From positions 21,808,949 through 21,872,948 of the forward strand of contig NC_135553.1 in assembly GCF_964340395.1 (NCBI RefSeq): a DNA stretch of 64,000 bases, written 5' to 3'. This DNA is from Glandiceps talaboti (taxonomy: Eukaryota > Hemichordata > Enteropneusta > Spengelidae). The position numbers and the translations under genes are program-made. The first letter of the stretch is position 1; each line of letters starts with the position of its first letter. The notes beneath the pieces are model-generated. The model ran no database searches. It saw only the letters and a program-made list of their open reading frames with translations, and was not told the origin of the DNA. This document shows, piece by piece, positions 37,869-53,400 of the stretch.

Positions 37869-39612
37869 TCGACAGACAGACAGACAAGCATGCACACATG
37901 TGCACACACATGCACACATACATGACAGATCTGTACATTGTACTTACCTTGGGTGTTGTATACAGAAAGATATAATAGGAGGCTGAAATGATACACTGGT
38001 AAATGATCCACATGTCATTCCACGCAGAATTCTACTGTTGGCAGTTGTAACTACAACAACTAAAACAGATGCAGAAATGGTTATTACATCAAGTGTGTCC
38101 ATTCAACCTTTATAATAACTGTCAGTGTCTTTCTACACAGGTTGCTTTTAACAGGACATCATCCTCATGTACATTCTAGGAATGCCTCGAGCTCTAACTT
38201 GAAACATTTTTTTTTTCAAGGGATCAATGTGACAAAATCATACAAACAAATATTAATATTTTCATTTATTCATATATTATATGATTTATGCTATTTAATG
38301 AAAATTTATTTATATAGCACTTTCCATAGCGAATGCTGTGATCATAGTGCTGTATATTATTACCCCAGCACAAACCAATATCAGAACATTATCAACTCTG
38401 TGGGCAGCATACAGTCCATTGCCACCTTTGTATTAAAGTGCAGAGGATTTAAGCACTCATACGGTAACCTCTATCCTACCAGGGCTACAATTACAGTGAG
38501 AATTTTAGCCATATAGAAACAATGACAGTGGTGAGGCTCAAAGTTTCAACTCTAACCAATCAGCCATCATGATTCAATGACCATATTGACATTTCAAGCA
38601 TAAAGATCAACCACTTTTTAAAATTACCTGTAGATGGCACTCTCCGCATGACATGTCTGAAGCTCCTTTGTAAATCTGACAATTTTGGTGAATTACTACT
38701 TTCAGTATCTTCTGCTGATGTGTGTTTTTCACTTACTGATGCTGGAACAAAAGTAAACGTTACATTTTGTTTCAATTTACAGTTATTCAAGTCATTTAGA
38801 TAGTATGTTAACATTCTCATCTTCACTCACTTTCAATCAGTTTTATAAGTAGTTCAACCATGATGGATGCAAATTAATTAATTAATGTAATTTCAAACGT
38901 CCCACCTTACAAATGCCGCCATACTTGATCAGGGTGTCCACTACATACATGTACATGTATACCCTAATACATCCATGGTTCAACTCACTAATAGTAATAA
39001 CATGTAATCACTGGTGTATTTATTTGTATGTACTGTATTGTAATCTCTACTTTTCATTGATTTATTATTTGCATAAATGTAATATATATGTGTCTAAGTT
39101 AGATGTAGTTCCTGTCACGTCAGTGAAAAGACATTTCATGTTTTCATAACAAATAAATCTATTTTACATGTATTAATTATTATTATAACTTCGACACATC
39201 TCTACAAACAAGACTAGAGCTAGGCTAGGCTACCCCACGTCAGAATACTATAGTACATATGTAGCGATATGTTAATCCTGCTTGCAGACAGTGTAAGGGA
39301 CTAGATTAATGACATGACCCTGACCAGTGGGTGGGACAATGTTGTCAGAATCGAGTTCCGAATTACTCGGCAACAGTGCAAGCAGGACTAGCGATGTATA
39401 TGGTTAATGGTTAACCCTATTGCGAAATATCTGACACACGATTGGTCGACTTAATTGTGAAAAAGTACGATAGAGATGACCAGGGGATGACAGAAACCAT
39501 AATGTTTGGTTAGTAGTGAAAACTTACCTGTTGAACAAAATCTATGATATTTAACACGAAATTCGCTGACATATGCCGAAAAGAGACGGTAAGATCGTCT
39601 GCACGCAGCCAT
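32162..39612 (-). CDS. Flavin reductase domain fused to a WTH...GYHET helical domain
   Basis: Eleven exons: 39528-39612, 38628-38741, 37948-38059, 37360-37423, 36557-36640, 36101-36243, 35356-35505, 34484-34523, 33757-33825, 32764-32885, 32162-32198. All junctions are GT-AG and in frame, giving 339 residues. Residues 1-28 are Arg-rich without early acids, a likely mitochondrial leader. Residues about 50-205 form a flavin reductase-like split barrel (FMN binding): RRVPSTVVVVTTA, RGMTCGSFTSVSFQPPIISF, NILSKDQAHYATRFS, GAPILENAAGVLEC, DHHVWYGEV, PLLYFA. Residues about 208-339 form a second domain: FEDWTHAAHLRMAWNYI (His227, His230), ERGYHETVTMFYIY (His270, Glu271), DRDLLFRYYSP and a final ETPDRLSLP. 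Its wording matches short standalone bacterial proteins I recall without a function. Exon 10 can read through its donor to TAA at 32760. Confidence 0.88.
34597..34830. repeat. 76-bp tandem triplication
   Basis: Three copies of a unit containing GAAGTCTTTGGAACCATTCT (GAACCATTCT at 34665, 34741 and 34817; exact 76-bp spacing) in an intron of the flavin reductase gene. Confidence 0.85.
37811..37865. repeat. (CA)n microsatellite
   Basis: About 55 bp of CA followed by short GACA units, in an intron of the flavin reductase gene. Confidence 0.95.
38283..38572 (-). mobile_element. Probable tRNA-derived SINE, second family
   Basis: On the minus strand TGGCTGATTGGTTAGAG resembles a Pol III A box and GAGGTTACCGTATGA a weak B box. 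The element ends GTGCTATATAAATAAATTTT, a 3' tail wording common in invertebrate SINEs. In an intron of the flavin reductase gene. Confidence 0.45.
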
Positions 39613-39732
39613 TGCAGTTGTCTGTAATGATCATGCGCAATGACCTCTGACGTACAAGGGATTTCCTGACCTTGCGTTGCTTTTTTCACACGTGATGGAA
39701 CCCCAATAACTCAGTTTCCAACATCAAAGTCA
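39613..39732. promoter_or_regulatory. Compact bidirectional promoter
   Basis: Only 120 bp separate the divergent starts at 39612 (minus, flavin reductase fusion) and 39733 (plus, microprotein/MRM2). There is no TATA box. It contains an E-box CACGTG (39689-39694), CATGCGCA (39632-39639), which resembles an NRF-1 half site, and TGACGTAC. Sharing a promoter with a mitochondrial rRNA methyltransferase supports a mitochondrial role for the reductase (inference). Confidence 0.6.
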
Positions 39733-39974
39733 ATGTTTTCAGAATTTCTGCGAGTAACATTGTATTTTGTAGCCGCAGTTTTCATTGCCAACTTAATTGG
39801 GATCATTTCAGTGTGGCTTGCAGACGTAACACGCCCCACATGTTCAAGGACTGAAGTTAGAAGAAACGAACCCGATACAAGTTCAAGTAGTGAAGACAGC
39901 GATAGCGATGATGCGAGTGACGTAGAAGACGACGCCCCAAGTGTTCGACGAAGACGTTGGACAAAGCTCGGAGG

Positions 39975-39978
<4 letters not shown>
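39733..39978 (+). CDS. Candidate membrane microprotein overlapping the MRM2 start
   Basis: An ATG-initiated 81-residue ORF. Residues 5-29 (FLRVTLYFVAAVFIANLIGI then ISVWL) form one strong transmembrane helix. A Ser/Asp/Glu tract follows (SSSSEDSDSDDASDVEDDA), then a basic end RRRRWTKLGG. Its TGA (39976-39978) overlaps the MRM2 ATG (39975-39977) in the arrangement ATGA. No intron separates the two, so one mRNA would carry both frames, and MRM2 would need reinitiation or leaky scanning. Protein-like composition and the 5'-most ATG support translation, but no homologue is recognised. Alternatively transcription starts inside this ORF and it is not expressed. Confidence 0.5.
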
Positions 39979-42744
<2,766 letters not shown>

Positions 42745-42834
42745 AGAATTCTAGTATCAAATTTGTGGGTGACTTTACACCTTCACCTTTACAATATTCC
42801 AACTTTTTTACCTAATATACAGCAAATCTAAGAA

Positions 42835-43245
42835 GGGACTGGCCAAACCCAAATTTAGCAGAGGACTGGCCAAATCCAAATTTAACAGGAGTCCAACCAA
42901 ACTCAAATCTAGTATGAACTGGCCAAACTCATATGTATTAGGGGACTGGCCAAACCCAAATCTAGCAGAAGACTGGCCAAACCCACATCTAGCAGAGGAC
43001 TGGCCAAATTCAAATCTAGCAGAGAACTGGCCAAACCCACATCTAGCAGGGGACTAGTCAAACCAAAATGTAGTAGGTATTGGCTATACCCAAATCTAAT
43101 AGGGACTGGTGTGGTGGCCATATCCAAATCTAGCAGAAGACTGGCTAAACCCAAATCTAGCAGAGGACTGGCCAACCCCAAATCTAGAAGGGATTGGCTA
43201 TACCCCAAATCTTGTATGGATCGAGTGGCCAAACCCAAATCTACT
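42835..43245. repeat. Minisatellite, about 27-30-bp unit
   Basis: Roughly 13 variable units of the type GGACTGGCCAAACCCAAATC + TAGCAGA, directly after MRM2. Confidence 0.9.
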
Positions 43246-46200
43246 AAACCCATGTTTGACTTGTTTTCTAGTTACAGTCATGATTTACTTTGGAAATACC
43301 GCCAACAAAATAAGTTCAATGTTCATAAACATTGCTAATTCCATGTATCTTGATAAATGTATGTAGTTCATCAACCTACTGACTAGTTGTTTGATGTCTG
43401 GGGGTTTACTTGTGGAGTTGGGTATAGTCTTGAACAATTCTTTATTTAGACACCTCAACATCACAATCAAATATTATAACAATCAGTCCAGTTCATTTAG
43501 AGTTTAAATATTTTGGCATAAAATCATTTTTAACCTCATTTGCATATCAACAATTGGGCCATCTTGAATAATTCTTCTACTCACCTCAGAAGGATCCTCA
43601 CCAAACTTACAAGACCAACCAGCTTAAATTAGTAATTTTGTGGTATTGATGTTTGTTGGTAAACTTTTTTTTTTACCTAATTTTTAAACATAGGATTTGA
43701 ACTATTTCCCAACTGAACATTATAAGTAATAATGCCCACCAAATACAAGGGCAAGTGGTCTCATGTTATGTGACTGGCATTCGCACATATATAAATACAC
43801 ACACACACACATGCACGCACAAACCATCACTACTGAACCTTGATTCACTTGACATGCTAAAAAATAACAACTCAAAAGAAATGTTAGTATTGCTTGAAAT
43901 ATAAATTTATTACATAAGATTACACTAATTTTGACATGTAAAAGACTTCGTAAGAAGAACTTAGAGCAGATAAAAAGACACATTTAAAATAAATCTTTTT
44001 CACACTGCAAAGAATAAAGGAAATAAATCAACATGACATAAATTATTTTGATTTCTTTTCATATACATGTACATATCAGTTCCCAATACAGGAAAGAGAG
44101 AGAGAATGGGGTGAGGTGTACAAATATGATAAAGCATCTTCGCTAACACAGGGCCTTCATTATTTACAATTCCAGTTTAATTCTAACTTGTATGTGAAAT
44201 TACAATATTTTTCTAACTATTGTCACTGAACTTGGACTCTGAAGTGTATGCTAACCAAGGTAACATTTCTGTGTTCTGCCAACTGTTGTCTGTAGCTAGG
44301 AAGTATATTGTGATTTGTATCATTAATATATCTGGGACTTTTTCTACCTACATTTTCAGAGTGAGTGTAACTCCAAAAGGGGGTACAGAGAACTGGCTTC
44401 CTGCATATCATTACATAATTTATATTCAACAACCTGATAAAATACTACAGGAACTCCTTGATAAAATACCAGAAACTCCTCGGGTAGATTTTATAACAAA
44501 CCTAACACAACTGTCACTGTCTTTGCACACAAACTCCTCAATACTGGAGAAGACAAACTCTGTAACATTGGAGTGGATAAACTTTCTGACATAGGAGAGG
44601 AGAAACTACCTGACACTAGAAAAGACAAAACTTTCTCATGTCACTGGAGAGGATTATGTGAAATCTTTAGGGTTTATAACAGACATTCATATTGAATGTT
44701 TACCATGTTAATGCAAACATAGTCTACAGACTAACTGTTGGGTTTGAATCTGAAATTCTCTTTACTCTAAATATGGTACCTTTGTCAGCTCAGGATGCAA
44801 CTTGTACATTTTTTACATCATTCTAACAGTTGAGGTTTACTCATTTACATGAACAACTTTTGGTTTATGATTTCTCATTGAAAGAGACAGGGTAAAGAGA
44901 TCTCAAGATTCAAGCCCAATGGCTAGTCTCTGTGTAACCATGGGTAACTGCCAAGACACAGCATAGATTGTAAATATGTCATGATTGGAGAAAATTAGCA
45001 TTTAAAGAATGGAAAACATGGATACAACAAAAATAAAATACTTTTGATATAAAAGGAGTTTGCGTTATTCACCGTAGAATATTTGTGTTATTTTCCTCTT
45101 CGAATTCACATTTTATTGTCAGTTTTAAAACTGACTGGCCTTATAATTTTGCCAATATTTGATGTGATAAGTTGTTCGAACAGACTCTTTGAAAAATACT
45201 TAAAACAGAATCTGTTTTCTGAGATTGAGATGTCACGAACTTCATCAACTTACTCTCTGGAGGTAATATTTGTTTACAACAATCAATGATGTCACATATA
45301 CACTCAAACTGAATTTTTACAAATAAAATTACAATTATGAAATCAACATGTAAATAGCAATGTACGATATGTATAACTGTGACTATATATATTTTGACTC
45401 GCAATATTTCAGCTGAAAGACAATTTTTCATATCTTGTTATGGTTTTGGCTATAACGAACTTGTATACCAATATAAATCAATCTGTTGTCATTACCTGTA
45501 GTTCTTCGAAAATTGACATTGTCTATTTTCAGGCCGATTGATTTTGGTACAAAATTTGTTCATGCTGCAACAAGTTAGAACCAAAATAGATATCCTCACA
45601 GTGTTATTTTTTACAATTTCTGAATACAACTTTGCATATTGGTATTATATTTTGGGAAGAGTCTCTACTATGATTTTCAAGTTCATGACACTAACATCAT
45701 TGGCAAGTGATTTCAACAAAGAACTTGCATCAAATTGTTTATTAAATTAGCTTGAAATGTAAGATCAAGTTGCTCCTTTTTTTTGGCATGTATAGTTCTG
45801 GAGTGAAATGGAATAAAAAAATTAATCCTACCAACACTATAATAAGAATTAATTGTCATGGTAACTAGCTTGGTATCATCTCATTGATACTGAGTACAAA
45901 TCTTGACTTGTATTAGAAATGAAGTTTATTAAAGAAGATCTTGGCTCATCAAAATATGGCCGGTGCCCTGAGTTGTGAGAATTTTGATTTCACATCAAAT
46001 GTGGGCCAGGGAAGGGCCATAATTCAAGTCTTACAAACATGTTTATGCAATCTTGGGGATGACGATGCTGATAATTTCCATTGTAGAAAGGGCCACTGAT
46101 TAGGCGATGAATCTTTCATAATATATTTAGATAAAACTTTCATCAAATCAAGATGGCTGACACAAATATTTGTGGAGATTAGCGCCCTCTCTGGTGAACT

Positions 46201-47400
46201 TATAATCATCTACACTATGTTTTTCAACTGCCTAAACATTGTACTTTCAATGAACTCAGCAAAAAAGAGCGATGTGGAAGATTTCAGGTTTTAACATTTT
46301 GTGTTTTTACAAGTCATGAGCATTAAAACATGCTTCAAGTTTATTCAAAATGATTGGTACAATGTACATCTTTAAAATGACAATACATAATCTTGTTAGG
46401 TAATCCCAAGTAAAACTTCTGTTGCAGTATAACTTACAATTCTCACTGGCAGCTGACATTACTGTCCAGGAAACATTTCAATTCAATGTTTTGTGTGTTT
46501 TCATCATTCAATAAATAAGACCAATAATCAAAATTTTCATAAATGTACAATTCCGAGACCAGTTTTGATTACATCATAGCACACTTTGGAAATTTGGAGA
46601 CTCCAATTAATGGTTTGTGGTACATTCACTATGCAAGTGGAAAAGTATCAGTTGTCATTAACAGTTCGTGGTCCTGTTCAGACCATGAGCATTTTTCTCA
46701 AATTTCTGGAAAACATATCAAGGTTTGGATCTAAGTTTTTCTGACAGTGTATGATAAATATAAAATTTCATTCCTTTGTAACATTGTCTTTTTTAACAAG
46801 GGTAACGTTCTTAACATAGTACAGTTCTCTTTTTCCTCTGTTGATGGTATGAGGATGTCGTGAGCACTGACTCTGAATAATATGTAACACAGGGCATCAA
46901 TTCTATATTTATCAATTCAAATGCATTCTCTAATATTCTATATTTCAGACACAGTCTGTCTTCAGATTCTCCCTGCCTTTCCAATATAAAACATGTCATG
47001 ATTTAAATCTGCTTTATGATCCCTTGTATTTCTGACATACAATTATCAACATTTCCCACTTCAGTCAGTTGATATTTCCCACTTCAGTCAGTCAGTCATT
47101 CAGTACTTTGACCATTTCCACTTGATTTCATAACCATCATTGACTGGCGAGAGTTAGAGATCTTCAAGACACAGTACAGTACTGCTGATGAAGATTCTTT
47201 CCTGACATGACATGTTTACACTGACATCCCACAAAGATTCTCTCCTTTCCTAACATGACATGGTGACATCAACTTCCTGAGAGAGTCTTTCCCCTTCCTA
47301 ACACAACATGGTCACACCAACTTCCCATGGAGAGTTTCTCCCCTTGCTGACACGGCATGGTATGAGTCAAACCGATTTCCCATATTGATTACAAGGTGTG
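43246..47400. other. Intergenic stretch between MRM2 and RPTOR
   Basis: The two genes converge here. ORFs at 44220-44594 and 46543-46734 are AT-rich, unlike any family I know, and not convincingly coding. Confidence 0.6.
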
Positions 47401-47402
47401 GA

Positions 47403-47408
47403 TTTATT
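47403..47408 (-). promoter_or_regulatory. Polyadenylation signal, RPTOR
   Basis: AATAAA on the minus strand, 71 bp beyond the stop at 47480-47482. Confidence 0.6.
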
Positions 47409-47479
47409 TGGCACATATTGTTAATAGTCCACTGTGTCATTCTCTGCACTTCTCTTCCCCATGTCTTGGAGGTCTTGGG

Positions 47480-50400
47480 TTACCGTTTCTTATCCATTGC
47501 ATATATGGAAAGGAAGGAATCTGAGCTTCCCGCTGCCAGTAACACCTAGTCGAAAAGAGACACAAAACATATAACTTGAAAAATATCCCTTGTTGAGAAG
47601 TGAGAATGTGTTAGTGCCCTCAGGTTAGAGTATGTATAATCTCAGCTTGTGGCCCTTTCAAGTACTGTACTCATTTGACTCCATAAAGCCACACTTTGGA
47701 TTAGGATTAACATTCATGTGTGAAAAAAAAAGTTATCTGGCAGAGCTGTTGAAAAAGTTGATCAAGAACAGAAAAATAATCCTTATGGCTCTCCCGACAA
47801 GATAACACTGATGTGAGAACCTGGGATTGAATCCCTGGCCATGATCACCTACCTTGTGTTGATGGAATGCCATACAGCTGAGTGGACCAATACGCTGTCC
47901 CATGAATCCATCATGGTATTTAATAGTACTTAAGTTATCACCTGCTAAACTATATACACTAATGAGCTGATTAGCTGAACCACTGTCAAGGCAAAAAAAA
48001 AAATAATATTGATTTAGTCTATTTCAATTTTAGTACGGTATCTTTAACTAGGAGTACATGTACAGAATAAACATTGACCAAACAATTCAGAAGGTGGTGT
48101 TATCACCGAATTGACTCACCATGCAAATACTTCAGCTTGTTCATGAACTTCTAATGATGTTAAACTTTGCACTGTATTGATTGTATTCACAGATTCTGTA
48201 AATCTAGGATCCCAAAACCTAACATCACCAGCCACGCTAGAAAACAAAAATAAAACACAAAAACTTTATTGTTACTAAAATCACTTCTACTACATGTAAT
48301 ACTTAATACATATAAATACAAAATGACATTTACAGTATTACACTGAGGTACATGTATGTAATAAACTACAATCAAAGCTACAGGGCTTTAGAAAATACTA
48401 ATTTATAAGTCATATATAAATTTGATGCAAGAAACAAAGGAAAACTGGGTGATATCACCAAATCCAAGGCTTCTATCACCACTCTAACTAGCTTTTGTCC
48501 TGTTCAGATTATTATCACCTCTGCAAAAAAGACAACAACACAAAAAAATGTACAGGAAAGCTGTTCAGGTATCTATTCCTTGACAAAATAAAAGGTATAT
48601 AATTAGCAATAACCCCAAATATGAGTATTTGTACATGTACTTTCAAATGAAGATTTTATCCATCTTCCTCACATCGGACATATTACCATCCGACTGTCAT
48701 GTGCAAATATCTGTATTGTGGCAGTACCGTACTGAGCTGTGTTAGCGCCCTCACTCATGCAATATATCAAATCACTATACAAGCTTATCATCTTGGTATA
48801 ACACTCACCTTCCACTGATAATGTTACCATCACCTCCTTTCTGTAAATGTACTTTAACTACCCAACTATTGTGCTCCCTTAAAGTCATCACTCGACTGTT
48901 GGTAGTGAAAAAAACAGAAAAACAAAATTACACCTATACTCAATGGCATTTACTCAACAGTATATATTATAGCAAAAGCTGTTATAAAGTTATACATACG
49001 AACAGGGAAGTGACATTTTCAAAGCTATCAGATAGTTTTTCGCAAATCTTATTCAGTAATGACTTAATCTGTATGGCTAGATTCAACTTTTGATTTCATC
49101 TATGTTTCAATCACATAGTGATGTATGGATCACAACAAGCACATGGTATACCAAATTGTTTTAAGCCGAATGTGCCTTGGGGACAAAGTCCCCTGAAAAC
49201 CGAAGTTCTTCAGTTATCTCCACACTTTGCCATTTGAAAGCTTCTTGCTGGTTCTTTTGAAATAATAAAGGAAATTTGGGGTTCACTGTCTTATTTTCAA
49301 GAAAATCATCAATCTTTTATATTCCATAGAAAACAAGTATTCAGTGGCCATATTGGATTCTAACATGAGAAAATAATCCTATTTTTTGTATTTTCTGTTT
49401 GAATGATTACATCTTGGCTTGCATGTTGCATAGTCATAAAAAAGGTCCATTTGCGTTGAAGACACATAATATTTAAATCTGATGAAAAAATGTTGATCTC
49501 TGATAATTACTATCGCATGAGGGACTGAGGGTGTATTTTACCTTAAAAATTGTGATACTTAGCCAAGATCAGTTTCATGTGACATGTGTCTATGATCATA
49601 AAGATTTGGTTAACAAGTACGACATACTTACCATTCCTGTGGTGCAAGTCTTCTATCATACAGCCTAACAGAGCCATCTCCACAACCCGCTATCAGCAAT
49701 GATCTACCCACAGAGTCACAGGCTAGACTGGTAACACAGCTATCAGCACCAGTAGGAATGTCCTGGCCATCCAAATACAAGTACATAATAATTAATGACG
49801 TGTTACCAAAATTGCTGAAACTTGACACTACATTACAGTGCAGCTTATGAATCCCTTTCAAATTTACTAGTCTGGAGTAAACCTTATGTCAACACCAGCC
49901 TACATGTAGGTATTAACATAAGGCTGTTGTATGCAGGCATTAACTGTATCAGTTGCTATTACAGTGTTGAGATGCTCGTACCATTTCTGTGTTACCACTG
50001 AGCTAACCCACTGTTAATAAAGGGCTGGTGCTTGCTAACACATACTGGTAAGTTGTTAGTGCCAGCCAAGTGTTAGCAGAAAGCTAGTCCAAATCTAGCC
50101 CAGTAGGTAAGTGATTCTTAAGCTGTACTGTGCATTATTTGAAGAAAAAACTAAACCGATTAGCAGTAATATCATTAATAAATATAACAGAGAGGTATAG
50201 ATGTGCATATTTATGTGTGTTCTATACGAGTAGCGTCACAGTCATGTGATTCGAACCAACCCAGGTATTCTGTGTCAGATGATGCTTTGTCAAAATGGCG
50301 GTCTACACGTAATTGTAAATATGTGTTAAGTTTTTGGCATTTTTCTTCTATTAAATGTTGTATTTTTTTTTGAAATCAAAGTTTGGAAGCATAATTGTAA

Positions 50401-53400
50401 ACTAATTGATCAGTTATTTTTGTTTGAGTAGTTGCAGGAAAAACAAAAATACCAACAAATCCCGACATGTTTAGAAAGCAAAGTCATGTGTTTGGCCTTC
50501 TGGACAGAAGATGCTAACGAGTGTGTGCACATTCCAATGTTTTTTCAGGTTTGGGTTCTGAATGCGTAACTAAACACAACTTTGTATGTGTCATTATTTG
50601 TACACCTACACGATAATGTACATGTACACATTCTAACATATATCTAAACCTCTCTAATACAATGCTTTGTTACCTGTAGTCGGACTTCTCTCTGTGTATC
50701 CCAGACTCTGATAATCCTGACATCACCAGACGCCAATAACATACCAGACTCTTGCTCCCAATCCACAACCATACCTGACCCTGTCAAATATCAAATCAAA
50801 TTAAATTAAATCAAATCAAAGGACAGAATGACATATCTCTACAGATCATCAAATCACACCAAATCAGTTAAAATCTACCAAATCTATAGATGTGGTACTG
50901 ATTTAAAACAGTCTGTAGTAATAATTTTACAAACATTTCCAGCTTGGTATTCATTTTTTCAATGTATAAATCTACGCAATCAAGATTGAACATGTTTTCA
51001 TCAAAATCGAAGACAACAAAATGAGAACTAAATGAGTACTATACTGTTATATTGTTTGACTATAAAGACCAATCCGGTCCATTGGTTACCATATCAGTTA
51101 GGAATGTGTGGAAATCACAAGTTTACAGTACATCTCAGGAATCCTTATCCAATTGAGATAGCATCGGGCCTTTGACACCTACCCAACATGAGTTTGCAAC
51201 TGGTAGGTTTAATGGTAGCACCAGTCTGATATTACCAGCAGATTAATTCATCAGTGCTAACACCATGCTGGCACTATCAACTCGCATGCCGTAAGACGAC
51301 TATGAGGCTGATACCAGGCTAGCAAATTGGAAAAGGCCTCGAGTTGTACTATATATTTTTTTGCTTCTTTTTTAAAGCAGAAATAATGCCGCTGTACTAT
51401 ATAATAGTAATACATATACAAAGTATACACAATCAATTCAAATACACCCTCATATAATGTACTTACCTCTGGTTGATGGTAACATGTCTGTTAATGCCTG
51501 CCATGCTGTAACAAGCTCAATTGGTTTGCCATTCTCTCCTGAGTAATTCCTCCACACTCTCACTGCACCATCATCTGAAAAATCAGTATTAAAGTGCCCA
51601 ACATACATACATTAGTTTGTAATGTAAATGGCTTCTTTTGAACTGTCCTTATGTACAGTAGCCATTACTTTTCTCAACGGTTCCCTAGGTGCAGTACTTA
51701 ATATATCAATGTTAGGAATCATACATACATTTGTATACCATAACCATTCTGTGATTCTCTACGAATTGATTTTCTGTACTAGTACATCGTATACTACATG
51801 TAGTACATCATATATTAAAGGCACAGAACATGTATCAAGACCAAGAAGGAAGTGCAACTTTTAACCTTACCTGAGCCAGTCAGGAGTAATGATATATCGT
51901 GGGCATTGAGTAAATCTATGGAAGTAATTCTTGTTGGTTTGATATTTCCATTGTAGAAATAATTCAGTTTGGCACCCTGCTCCCAGTTCCATGTACTGTA
52001 ATCAATTTAACGATACAAACAAGCATGAATCAATGACATACAACATTTTGCCAGTTACTGTTATGTTGATACAAGGGCTATATAGGAGGTATGACCAGGT
52101 AACAATATCAACAGTCCAGTGAACAGTCTAGTCCTGTTATTTAGGTATCAGAAACATCAGCCTATATACTCAGCATTGGAATTTTAACAGGTGGATCACC
52201 ACACATCCATTTTGCAAGAGCAAAACTGAAGCTTTCATCCAAACTCTGTGGACTTCGACTTGTTCACCAGTCTGATGTTCTGGGCTTGTCATATGACTCA
52301 CGACTGAAATCATAAGACATGTGTGAAAGTTGAAAATATCCCCGAGGCTGTCTCATTTTAATTCAAGTTTTAACCTACACAGATAAGCTCACATCAATAT
52401 CAGGCTACCCTGTATACATTCCATCTTATTAAGAGAAACAAATTGAATGCATAACACACACATATAAACATATCATCTCGTATTGACACAAGTAGTGTTT
52501 TTACTTCAAGACACTTGATGCCACCATTCTTATAGGCTACAATTGCTAGGTTATACAATTCTGATATATCACATCCCAAATACTACCACATCCATTATTG
52601 AGGTTTCAGGTATAAGCTAAGCACCCCCCCCCCCCCCCATAAAAATCCTCATAAACTTAGCTTGTGCCAATTCAAACTAGGTTCAGAATCACATTGTGTA
52701 GAACTACTCACCTTATTCCATCCCTGTCTGCAACCACTACATAGGGTTCATACGGATGGAAGCAAATCCCTAAGGGCACATTTTGATTCTTGTTGATAAA
52801 TATCTGGTCATCCAACCTACTGAATGCTGTAAACACAAGACAAGACAATGAATAATTTAGTTATATTAATTATATATATTATATTATCCCAAATGTAGTC
52901 TATATGTACAGTCAAGTGTTTGGTGGAAAAGATAGGTGTTTGGTAGTACACAAATCTTATGCTCTAGTTTAAGATAAAAATAAGGTTAGAAAGTATAATA
53001 TTGTGTTTTCTGTTGAATCTTCCATTGAATTTATGGTTTTTTGCCTCATGATCAAAAAGCAGAATGGCTGAAAATGAATAACATAGCATTTGATTGAAGT
53101 GTCTTTATACTAACTGAGGGGAGTCAATGAAATTAGAGACACCATGATGAAATTTACATTAAAGACAAGTTAACCTGAAACAGGACTACGCTGTCTGACT
53201 TGAGACTGACTGCCACTCTGTCTTATTTTGAAACTGTCAATTTGTAGAATGTTGATGGGGTTTGATCACAAGGCAATCACATGATTCAGCATATAAGTAT
53301 ATTGAAAAAAATGACCAAAAAGTAGTTCAAGTTCTAGTCTGGCTACTTGGTTTCAACAGCCATAAATTTGATCTTTTGGATTAAAAAAATAACCATATTT

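Noticed and set aside
43109-43338. Overlapping ORFs through Asn-Pro-Asn-Leu or Lys-Ser repeats.
   Set aside because: They are frames through the minisatellite after MRM2.
44220-44594. Plus-strand ORF of about 124 codons between MRM2 and RPTOR.
   Set aside because: The frame opens without an ATG at its start, composition is intergenic in character and no similarity is recognised.
46172-46196. Possible second CTCF site (AGAGGGCGC on the minus strand).
   Set aside because: The 5' half of the consensus is shifted by one base; too weak to report.
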